DNA of 64,000 nt, from positions 9,667,711-9,731,710 of the forward strand of contig NC_133910.1 in the NCBI RefSeq assembly GCF_964199755.1. Reading direction: 5' to 3'. Below the pieces are notes generated by a model. The model was given only the letters and a program-made list of their open reading frames with translations, had not been told where the DNA came from and did not search any database. This document shows positions 55,839 through 64,000 of this stretch, in pieces (position 1 is the first letter of the stretch; each line of letters begins with the position of its first letter). The position numbers and the translations under genes are program-made. Origin of the DNA: Larus michahellis (taxonomy: Eukaryota > Chordata > Aves > Charadriiformes > Laridae).

Positions 55839-58339
55839 TGTATAAATCCTTTCCAGACCTAAGTATCTCGTGCCAAATTCTAGCAATAAGAGGCATTTCT
55901 GCTTGTTTTCCTGTGGCATGGAAAGACTGGAAGCACCCGAATTTAAAAGGTTTAAGACGCTTAAAAGGAGATAGTAAAAATGCAGTATTAATGGAGCTGG
56001 ATGGAATGTAGTAAAATCTTTTTTCTGGTTTAAGAACTGAGATCCAGTTGCCAAACAGGGGTCATCCCTTGTGCTCCAGTCCCCTTCATAGCTACAATTC
56101 CTGACATAAAGAATACTGGGATGAATAACTGAAAATATATTGCTCATAGCAAATTCTATCATGGAAATTTAAAACCAAGCAGCGCTTGGTTTGAAAATAT
56201 ACTCACAGAATTTTCGATATTAGTAATGGAAAAGATCTCTGTGTGTTATATTAAATGCTTTCAAACCCTCCCGGAAATAACAAGCCAGAGACTTAGGAGG
56301 AAATGCATCAAAATATCTGTCTGAAGACTGAGGTCTGTTCATGTTAATATGCAACAAAACAAAACCTTAGGGCTGCAAGTAGTTGGATTTTAACCTGTTC
56401 CCTAGACAATGAGACACATTCAGGATCCAAGGAAATAAAAGTGACACTAAATCCTGGCAGAATGGAATGAGGATATCAGCTTTTCATCAAGCCCTGATAG
56501 GACAATGAACAATTTACTCTTTGAATTTCTCATAATTTTACCTCCTCATCTGCCAAATAAATAAATTATTAAAATTGTACTAAATATGTTCCATTTGGGA
56601 TTGGCAAACTATTGTCCTTCTCTATGAAGAAAGTTACAGAACAGATTTTGAAAGTGTACGAGGGTGTCTGCTGTTCATTGTCTTGCACAAGTGGTTTGGG
56701 TACCCCCAGGCATCACCCGATATGACATAAATATCCCTAGTTAGTGCCAGTTCCCCTCTTGTATTTGGTTGTGGTGCTTGGCACCACCTTCAAAAGTCTA
56801 TTATATTAGTTCTAATATTATATGCATCTCTCAGAATCTGAAATGTCTATGGGCGTTGCAGGCACAGAGATACAGAATGGGCCAAGGGTGTAAGCATGTC
56901 TGGGTTTTAAGAGCTGAGGAGTTTCTGCAAAAAGCATCGAGGCGTAAGACTAACTCTGTACATGCTCCTCACGCAACCCTCTGTTTTTCAGACACTTCTT
57001 CCCTGTTCCTTCGTGGTGTCCCTGTGTATCTCCCAAAGGAAATGTTGAACTCTCCGTACGCAAGATTTCCATTCAATTGCAGTATCTAGGGCTCCTGCTG
57101 GGAGTTCAGAAACACAATTGGTAAAATTCCAGTCAAATAGAGGAATCTTAAATTAACCAATGTTTCATTCCTATTTTGTGATAAAACAAATTCTGAAGTG
57201 GTGCCAAGTCTCTTTTTTGACCCTAGAACATTTCTAAGGCCCTTGCGCCTTTCCCCCAGTCCCTGCATCCGGGCCATTGCCCTCCTGTCCTTCGGCTGGT
57301 CCCACCAGTGGCCAGCTCTTACAGCCTCTGCCATGAGCACCAGGACACAAACGTCCAGTTGGCCACAAGATGGTGATGTCCACGGAGAGCATCACTAGAA
57401 ATGAAGATTAAAACATTATATTTTGATATTAGGGAGCAAAATATCCTCTGTAGAATAATGCACAATACCATCTCTAAAAACAGCAACATCAGTGTAAAGT
57501 AGGATGTGCTGTTATCTTTGTGACAAACACTACTTGAAGAGGAGCACTGTTTCAAACTCCAATCGCCAGATCCCCCCACATGTTGGGATCTGGGGCAAAG
57601 CACATGCTTAGTACTTAGTAGGTCGCTAAGTATATGGCACATGAAGAAGATGGGAAAGAGAAATTTCCTTTGGGGAAACTTTTGTTCTCGGTAGCTTGTG
57701 TTTGACATGTTAAATTACCCAAAAAGAAAGCAAACTAATCCCGATTCTGAAAGAATAATGAAACAAGAGACACATTTGGTGCATGCATCAGCTCTCCATA
57801 TTCAGTGGCTCGGGAATATACACCCCTTTCCTTCTGTAATAAGAGAGCCAAGGGGGTGTTTTAACCTTCTGCTGCCTGGAGAGGGAACTTGTGATTAACT
57901 TGTGATTAGACTAGCCAGGGGTGCAGCCTTATTTGTTGCTTGGCAGGAGCGTGTAAAGGACTTTGTGGTACCCGCATCCTTGAAGGGGACAAAAGTGAGG
58001 GCCCTTTGAATGGTACTTGGGACAGGAACAGAGATAAAGTCTTTCTCCATGGTGGAAGGAGAAGACACTTGGAGAAGGCAGACACCTGAACTCATTACCA
58101 CAACTGGGATTAAAAGGGGTGAAGCTGTGGCACTCAGAGCAGGCAAGGTACCCCTCGCTGCCCCTGAGGTGCCTGGCAGCACTGAAAGAAAGGAACCTCT
58201 GCCAAGCCTTCGGACAACAGCCACAAAAAGCACCGCCTCAACCTGGAGATTTCAAGAGGCGTTTGTAGGAAGAGGGAGATAAAGCCTGTGTTAAGGAGCG
58301 ACTGTCTTCCAGGCTGAGCATCACCAGGCCACGAGAGAG

Positions 58340-59340
58340 GCGAGCTGGGATTAGAAACCCTCTTCCCTCCGCCGCCTCGGACAAAAGGGCTGCGTGTCCC
58401 GCTGCCTCCCGGGGCTGCCGGAGGGACGGGCCCCCCCCGCGGCCGCAGTGCCTCCGGGGGGAGAGAGCGGCCGGGCCGGGGCTGCGGCGGGCGGGAGAAC
58501 AAAGGGTCCGGAGCGGGGCCGCGTCGGGCACCGGGCTGTGCGGGAGGAGCCAGCCGCGGAAGGTTTTTCCCCTCAATTAAGCCAATTGAATGGCGCTGAA
58601 TAGCCGGTGCGAGTGCGCGGTAATTCCCTGAGCGCCGCGATTAACCCGGGCAGCCCCGGCCGAGCCGGGCTCCTCGCTGCCCGCCGGGCCGGGGGAAGGG
58701 GCTGGCGGCGGGGCCGGAGCGGGCTCCACTCCGCTCCCCGCGGGGGTCGCCCCGCCGTGCTCTTCCCGAGGGACCCCTCGGCCCGAGGGAGCGCCGCCGG
58801 GGCCCCGCTCGCCCTTTGGCGAGCGAGCAGTGCCGGCTCCCTGCCCCTGCTCCGACCCCGGCCCCGGGGAGGGGCCAGATGCACCGCGCCCAGGGGGGCC
58901 CGAAAGGTGCCCACGTCGGAAGAGGGGGAGGAGGAAGGAAGAGAAGCGGGAGGAGGGGGGAAAGGAGGGAACTCTGATTTTTCTTAGGAAATCGCTGCGA
59001 GACACCCGTTTTTAAGCTGCGACTCCCGTTCGCTCGCTCTGGAGTCATAGGAAAGCTCATTCTGAGCTTAGTCCCACGGGAAACGAGGAGAGAAATTCGC
59101 TCTTCAAAACTTTCCAGGCTTTGCCCATTTTCGTCAGGGAAAAAAAAAAAAATACCCCAAACTTCTGACAAAGCCCGTTCGGAGGGAGGGTCTCTCCAGA
59201 GGGCCCCGGCGCCTCCCCGAGCCGCGCCAGGGGTGGCCGGGACGGAGCGGCCGGTACCGGGGCGCGGGGCCGGCGCCCCCGCAGCACAAAAAGCCGCCCC
59301 ACACGCCCCCCGGTCCACACCCACTGAGGGTCTGCATCGA
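58340..59340. promoter_or_regulatory. Intragenic CpG island in LHX2 intron 3
   Basis: About 1 kb of very high GC and CpG density, sharply bounded by AT-rich sequence on both sides (before 58300 and after 59340). Runs such as ccccccccgcggccgc (58432-58447) and gctgcggcgggcggg are seen. Long open frames occur on both strands, but none resembles a known protein; they reflect composition. It could be an alternative or antisense promoter, or a Polycomb-type regulatory island. Confidence 0.7.
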
Positions 59341-59722
59341 GCGTAGATATTTAGTCACCGTCTTATTGTAACACTATGTGTCTTCCTGTTAGGAAAGGAA
59401 GGAAATATTTCTTAATATCTTCGCTGTTTGCACAGATTATGGGTATTTTATCAGCTCGTCGTGGCCCAAGTCTGTGCAGTACCTCTGTCGTTTTTCAGGA
59501 TATTTTAGTGTCTTCCTATTAAAGACGGACTAGATACAAATGAATAAAATATAGCAGGCTGTGGGAGGTTTGGGGTCTAATTCACAAAGGGAGTATTCAG
59601 AATTCTTTACAGGTGCTTCTGTGTTCAGCAAGCTTCCAGCCATTGATTTACTGACCTAAAAAACCCCATCAAACTCCATTCCAACAAGTGAAAGAAGAAA
59701 TTATGATCACAGGAACACACTT

Positions 59723-59737
59723 AAAAAAAAAAAAAAA
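59723..59737 (+). repeat. A15 homopolymer
   Basis: Fifteen A on the plus strand, followed by an imperfect A/G-rich stretch to about 59756. No target-site duplication or SINE/LINE body was recognised beside it. A similar A13 run lies at 59140-59152. Confidence 0.85.
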
Positions 59738-60251
59738 GAAAAGAAAGAGAAAGAAATCTTTTTGAAGTTTCAGCATCCTTCTAAGCTATTTTCCACTTGT
59801 CAGGCTCTATCCACATCTAAAACCCATCATCCCCGAGCAAACGGAGACTCATTTTAGTAGGGGGAAAAAAAAAAAGTCAGTCCAATTCCTGTTGCAGATG
59901 AGTATTTCCTGCAATTTATGAAATAATTCCAGTCTCAACTCTGCCTAAGTTTACAGGTCCCCCCTTTCCCACCACCTCTGGGTGTAGATTTATTTACACA
60001 AAGTATTTTACACAAATTACCAGCAACAGATCCCCTCAGAGGACAATATTGTGCATTTCTAGGGCATTTCTGAGAAGGAAATTAGAAATTCTACTAAAAA
60101 TAAAAAGAGAAACTATCATACTTTTAAACGGTTTCCCTTTAAAAGGCAGAAAATCGAAGACTTTGCAATAATTTGCTAGTTTGTGAAATTTTACATCAAC
60201 GGCCAACCTGGTCTGATTTCCAAGATCAATGGCACTTACTGTCGTATGAAT

Positions 60252-60261
60252 TAATCGATTA
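60252..60261. promoter_or_regulatory. Palindromic paired-type homeodomain site TAATCGATTA
   Basis: TAAT-CG-ATTA is the palindromic spacing-2 site bound cooperatively by paired-class homeodomain dimers. It is in LHX2 intron 3, followed by further homeodomain words (GTTAATTGG at 60279-60287). Confidence 0.4.
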
Positions 60262-60869
60262 TTGGTTTAGTAAATAGTTAATTGGATAAATAGTTTAAGC
60301 AAAGAAGCCAAAGGTTCCTCAAGGAAGATCTCTTAAGCTTCAGTTGCAGGCTCTAAACAAAAATTAAGAGAAAAAAATCGGAGGGCAATTGTTTTGCAAA
60401 CGAATTTAAAAAAAATACAGTTAAAAACGGTTTATTTCGGAAGTCTGGGAGCAGTAAGACTTTCTCAGGCTGTGCTCCCGTCCAGGACAGATGCCGCTGG
60501 TTCGGTTTACAGGTCCTTTGAATCTGAACATCTGCCCTGCACAGGGAAACAGCGGAAGGACAATTAAAATCTAATCCCTCCGAAAACGAGACGTTTTTAA
60601 ACGGGCAAGATGCATATTTTATGTGTGTTTTAAAGCTCAGCTGTTACTCGGGAGAACGCTACATACACCTTTCATCAACCTTCACCACTGGGACCACTAC
60701 TGATTTTTGCACTATTTCCAAATTATTCAGCAATTAGTTAAACCAACAATAAGCTGGCAATTTTGCTCCCGAGGTGCGTTTGCCACTTAGAGATGCGCCT
60801 TTTCTCCCTGCCATTTTCAGTGCAAACCTCCCAATTTCGTCGCTGTTGTTACTCAGTCTTTAGGCGCAA

Positions 60870-61085
60870 AACACCCACAGCCGCATCCTCCCGGCGTGGT
60901 CACCTCCCCCGCAGCCGAAGCCCCAGATGCTGGGAGAACCCCAGCGCAGCCCGAGCCCCCCGCCCCCAGCACTGCGCTTCCTCTCGCCCCCCCCGGCCAG
61001 GGGGCCGGAGCACGGCACAGCCCGGAGCCGCGACTGCGGGCGCGCAGAGGTGCGGCTCCAAACAAACCGCAGCAAACTCGGCCTT
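60870..61085. other. Small GC- and CpG-rich block in intron 3
   Basis: A GC-rich segment with several CG dinucleotides (accccagcgcagcccgag, gactgcgggcgcgcagaggt) inside AT-rich flanks. No recognised product. May be a satellite of the 58.3-59.3 kb island or a separate element. Confidence 0.5.
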
Positions 61086-61105
61086 TACCTATCGCCCTCT
61101 CCGGG

Positions 61106-61130
61106 AAAACAAAACAAAACAAAACAAAAC
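61106..61130 (+). repeat. (AAAAC)5 microsatellite
   Basis: Five perfect AAAAC units in intron 3, just beside the 60.9-61.1 kb GC block. Confidence 0.9.
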
Positions 61131-61440
61131 TTTGAAGGCAAATCTACGCGCTGTGGGACATGCCTGAAGTTGGTAGGTTAAAAGAGAAAACATGCTGGAA
61201 ACAGCGGAAAAGCGCAGACGAGGGTGAAGCAGCACAAGGAAAGAGGCAAAGCAGTTTCGTCGCCGGGGTGTGACGGGACGGCTGAGCGCTCAGCTCGGGG
61301 AATTCGGGTCTGAAGCAAACCTCCACCTTGAATTCTTCTAATAAAATCAAGATCTAAGAATTTTCTTTTCTCCAAACACTTTTTCCTGTTGCATTCAAGG
61401 AGCAGTGCTGGAAGACCTAGTGATCACAGGCGTCTCTGGT

Positions 61441-61563
61441 GGGACGAAGAAGAGCGAGGGGAAGGGGGGAAGCAGGGATGGCGGGGGGGGGGGGGTGGGG
61501 GGGAGGATTACAGACTGCTCGAATTCCCTTGCCTTTAAATTACAATGCTGGGGGGGTGGGGGT
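61441..61563 (+). repeat. Poly-G tracts, G-quadruplex-prone
   Basis: The plus strand has a run of 13 G at 61483-61495, then T and more G to 61503, with further G-runs at 61462-61468 and about 61551-61562. Four or more G-runs lie within a short span. On the LHX2 sense strand these are C-runs. Confidence 0.75.
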
Positions 61564-62326
61564 TAAACGAGGGAACATATCAGAAAGTTTGCAACCCGAT
61601 GCAGAGAGACCGGGAGACACAGTTTCTGCAGGGACCGGTGGCTGCGGCCAGGTTTGCTCCCTCTCATCCCGCTGCTGGTCTCCGTTAAGAGGCAGGGCTG
61701 CGAGCCGGGGCAGCGGGGGTTTAGCGAGGGGATGCTGAGAGTTCCCCGACTCTTCTGAGTCACATCTGAGGAACGAAACTTCAGCCGAACTTGTCGCCGG
61801 ACGAGCAGCCCCGAGGCTGCCTGCAGACACCTGCTGCCTGCAGCCCTGCCCGGGCTCCGTGGGCACCCCCGGCCCCCTCCCGTTGCAGGTCCTTAGGAAA
61901 GAGCCACTTTCTTACTCTCTCCCTCTCTCTTTCCTTTCAAAACCGCTGAGGTGCAAGAGCTCAGGACAAGGGCAGAATAATTCACCCATCAGCAGCCTTT
62001 GAGTGTAGCTACTAAAGAAAATTCACAGCTCTCTGAAGTGCTAACTTACAGTCTCTGGTTTCCAGATTTTATTTCAGGCTACACTCCCCCTTCTCCCCCT
62101 CCTTAACCAGATGACCTTGCTTCAAAACATTTTATTTCCAGCTGAAGTGAAAAATGCTAACATATTAGCTTCTGTAATTGCAGTTTGACAGCACTTGATC
62201 TCAATAATTATGCTGCAGCTAAACTATTATTAACGGTTTAAGCTAAAATAAACGGAAATCCCCCTTTGGAAGTGAACAGAAACAAACCCTTTGAATGGTT
62301 CTGGGGGGAAGATGGGGGTCTCTTAC

Positions 62327-62709
62327 CTGCGTTGTAGGCTGCCAGATCTGCCCCAGGCCCTGGACTCTTCCTTTTTCTGGGTCTCCCCTTCTGGACAGTC
62401 CCCACACCGTTGTAATAAGGCAGTCCCAAAGTATTGGCAGAGCCCGCTCCCAATGCCGGGCCCTTCCCAGCGGCTACATCCGAGTGATTGAAATGCACCT
62501 GGTACTCCCCCTGGATGAGAGTCTCGAAATGGAGGCGGCAGTACACCAGATTGTCCTTCATGCCAAAGTGATCGCCGGTGGTCAGCATCTTGTTGCAAGT
62601 GGTGCAAGTGAAGCAGTTTAAGTGATATACCAAATCCCTGGCCCTCATGACCATCTCCGAGGCAGAAATCCCCAGGTGACATCTCGCACATCTCTGCACC
62701 GAAAACCTC
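62327..62709 (-). CDS. LHX2: LHX2 exon 3 (LIM domain 2 and linker)
   Basis: This exon encodes LIM domain 2 and the linker towards the homeodomain. It opens with G|AGG, completing RRFSVQRCARCHLGIS, and shows the LIM2 zinc ligands: CARC, His and Cys of YHLNC, the TCTTC cysteines, and Cys/His of VYCRLHF. The linker reads GEYQVHFNHSDVAAGKGPAL, then NTLGLPYYNGVGTVQKGRPR, then basic RKRKSPGPG (possible nuclear localisation signal), ending LAAYNA. Mammalian LHX2 has an alanine run after DVA; here AGKGPALGAGSA takes its place, indicating a non-mammalian vertebrate. The acceptor is tttgcag at 62716-62710 and the donor GCAG|gtaaga at 62326. Length 383 nt; it joins exon 2 (phase 2 in) and exon 4 (phase 1 out) without shift. 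Confidence 0.97.
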
Positions 62710-63464
62710 CTGCAAACCAGAACGACCAGAGGAGACGGTGAGAGGAGCATCCCCCCCCGCCCTCCCCCCGCCTTCGTCGGGTCCGCCCGGGGGGCGGCAG
62801 AGGGAGAGGGGTTGCGGGGCCCGGGGCGGCCGCCTCGGCCGGGGCAGCGGCACAAAGCCGGGGCGCTTGCGGTGGCTTCACTGCCCGGGCGGGTGCCACG
62901 GGCCGGGAGCCTCCGTCCCGCTTCCCACCTCACAGCGCAGCTCCTGCCCCGCCGGGCACCCACCAGGAAAAGGCACCGGCCCCCGTCCCGCAAACTTCCC
63001 TGGGGCCGGAGAAGGCCCCGCCGCCGGGCGGGCTGACAGCGTGCCCCGGGCTCAGCCCCGTCCCTGCGCCCCCGCACAGGGACACGGGCGGGGAGGGCAA
63101 GCCCTGCCCAAGGGTGAGGGTGCCGCTCCCTGCCGTGCCCCGCGTGTTGAGGGCAGCAAACACGCTCAGCTCCCCTTGGCCATTGCTTTTCCCTTCGCAG
63201 CCCAAAAAGGCTGGGCAGGGGACGCCCGCTTGAAGTCCCCGCAAGCAGGCTGGTGGTGAGCTGTGCCCCCCTCCCGAGAATATGGGGCCCATCCCACCAT
63301 GAGTCTCCTTCCACAGTGGGAGGTTTGCAGAGCCCACAGCCTGCCCCACGGGGACGGCGTGCCCACGGATCCCCTCCACAGCCTCGTCAGGACGGGGTTT
63401 GCTCAGCGTGCGGGGCGGTGAGCGGGTCCCCCCCTCCCGGGCTGGTGGCTGAGGGCAGCTGTAC
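62710..63464 (-). other. LHX2: LHX2 intron 2
   Basis: A short 755-bp GC-rich intron with a gtacag donor and tttgcag acceptor. Both strands have long open frames here only because stop codons are rare at this GC content. Retention would shift the frame between LIM1 and LIM2 (755 is not a multiple of 3). No internal exon is recognised. Confidence 0.9.
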
Positions 63465-63667
63465 CTGTAGTAATCCTCCTTGCAGTAAATGCTGCCGTCC
63501 TTGCTGAAGCAGGTGAGCTCGGACTCCAGGTTGAGTTTACATTCACAGCACTTCAGGCAGCGCATGTGCCACTGTTTATCCACAGCCAGGAGGTAATAAC
63601 GGTCGGAGATTTTCCCCCCGCAGCCGGCGCACAGGGCAGCCCGGTCACTGCTGATGGAAGGCATGGT
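63465..63667 (-). CDS. LHX2: LHX2 exon 2 (LIM domain 1)
   Basis: This coding exon holds the first LIM domain of LHX2, a nuclear LIM-homeodomain factor for forebrain, eye, limb and hair-follicle development. Translated on the minus strand it starts T-MPSISSDRAALCAGCGGK and ends KEDYY plus AG of an Arg codon. All eight LIM1 zinc ligands are visible: the CAGC pair, His and Cys of WHMRC, the CCEC cysteines, and Cys/Asp of YCKED. LIM1 and LIM2 bind LDB/CLIM cofactors and LMO proteins in this family. The acceptor is a tandem CAGCAG; the distal site, starting the exon with ACC ATG, is preferred because it fits the Thr-Thr-Met order of known LHX2. The donor is AG|gtacag at 63464. The exon is 203 nt and ends in phase 2. 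The ATG at 63664-63662 is internal; the normal start lies in exon 1, outside the window. Identity is confident: MPSISSDR, WHMRC and KLNLESELTCFSK match LHX2 rather than LHX9. Confidence 0.97.
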
Positions 63668-64000
63668 CTGCTGGGGGAAAACAATTACAGACCGTTAGCG
63701 AGAGGGAGAAACTCTTGTGCGCTGCTGGGCTCCCCCCTCCCCCTGCCCGGCCGGGGCCGGGCTTCTCCTCTTCGTGCAGGGGCTTGGCAGGCGCGGAGCA
63801 GCGAGAGGAGCGGAGCGGGGGCTCCGAGCCCCGCGCCCCGACCTGCCGCCTGCGCCCGGGAAGGCGGGTCCCCAGGGCCCCGCCGCAACCCACCTCCCCA
63901 GGAGGAGCGGGCGGGGGGAGGGAGGGCGGGGAAGGAAGGCGAGACGAGAAGAAAAAGACCCTGGATTTTAGGGAAGGCGGCCGGATCAGACTCAGGAATT
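63668..64000 (-). other. LHX2: LHX2 intron 1 (3' part only)
   Basis: Sequence upstream of exon 2 in gene direction. It carries a C/T-rich tract leading to cccccagcag at the acceptor and is GC-rich and CpG-rich at 63720-63940. No codons for the LHX2 N-terminus (MLFHSLSG-type start) are present, so exon 1 lies beyond the window. Confidence 0.8.

Larger units (their letters stand above)
54224..62326 (-). other. LHX2: LHX2 intron 3
   Basis: An 8.1-kb intron between the LIM2/linker exon and the homeodomain exon, donor gtaaga and acceptor ccttaag. Mostly AT-rich, with a sharp CpG island at about 58.34-59.34 kb and GC/G-rich stretches at 60.87-61.09 and 61.44-61.87 kb. No coding exon is recognised. 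AT-rich parts include an octamer at 54932, a TG-rich tract at 55786 and a TAATCGATTA palindrome at 60252. Confidence 0.9.
62700..64000. promoter_or_regulatory. CpG-rich island around LHX2 exons 2-3 (runs off the window)
   Basis: Frequent CG dinucleotides and C/G runs from the 5' edge of exon 3 through intron 2, exon 2 and intron 1 (e.g. 62750-62900, 63000-63080, 63740-63940). Such islands are typical of the 5' part of developmental regulator genes. The promoter itself is expected beyond 64000. Confidence 0.7.

Noticed and set aside
58577..59324. Long Arg/Pro/Gly-rich ORFs on both strands (up to 227 codons)
   Set aside because: They sit in the CpG island where stops are rare, overlap in several frames and show no known domain.
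62738..63259. 173-codon plus-strand ORF opposite LHX2 intron 2
   Set aside because: Antisense open frame in very GC-rich sequence, low-complexity peptide, no motif.
62238..63314. 358-codon minus-strand ORF read as a separate protein
   Set aside because: It is LHX2 exon 3 read through from GC-rich intron 2 and into intron 3; only 62327-62709 is supported as coding.
62930..63664. 244-codon minus-strand ORF starting at the internal Met of exon 2
   Set aside because: Only the part up to the gtacag donor at 63464 is LHX2; the rest is intron 2 sequence. The true start codon is in exon 1.
1..64000. CR1, SINE, LTR or endogenous viral copies; CRISPR or prokaryotic systems
   Set aside because: No reverse transcriptase, integrase or gag-like frame, no clear CR1 3' end and no regularly spaced repeat array was recognised; the sequence is vertebrate nuclear DNA.

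Overview
This is a 64 kb window of vertebrate nuclear DNA, most likely avian or at least sauropsid. The evidence is one recognisable gene with spliced, GT-AG bounded exons, long AT-rich introns, CpG islands, and almost no recognisable interspersed repeats (no Alu or L1, no clear CR1). The encoded LHX2 also lacks the polyalanine run found in mammalian LHX2 between LIM2 and the homeodomain.

The gene is LHX2, a LIM-homeodomain transcription factor, on the minus strand. Exons 2 to 5 lie at 63465-63667 (LIM1), 62327-62709 (LIM2 and linker), 54018-54223 (linker and homeodomain helices 1-2) and 46364-46651 (homeodomain helix 3, C-terminal tail and stop). Reading phases join perfectly (67 codons plus 2 nt, 1+127 codons plus 1 nt, 2 nt plus 68 codons, 96 codons with stop) and give 359 residues. 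Exon 1, expected to encode about 40 N-terminal residues, lies beyond position 64000. The 3'UTR runs leftward from 46363; its end is uncertain, with a candidate poly(A) signal at 45640-45645.

Right end (about 62.7-64 kb): a CpG-rich block around exon 2, intron 2 and the start of intron 1. Intron 3 (54.2-62.3 kb) is AT-rich but holds a strong 1 kb CpG island at about 58.34-59.34 kb, a smaller GC block near 60.9-61.1 kb and a G-run/G-quadruplex-prone stretch near 61.44-61.56 kb. Intron 4 (46.65-54.02 kb) is AT-rich with one unusually long unassigned minus-strand ORF.

Left 45.6 kb: no gene is recognised. By vertebrate synteny (knowledge, not seen here) this 3' flank would face NEK6, but no kinase exon was found. 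It is a gene desert with GC-rich patches (18.9-20.2, 27.5-27.7, 29.8-30.4 kb), a few short tandem repeats, several long but unassigned ORFs, and AT-rich stretches with homeodomain (TAATTA) and POU octamer motifs. These are candidates for the distal regulatory landscape of LHX2; that is inference and needs cross-species alignment.
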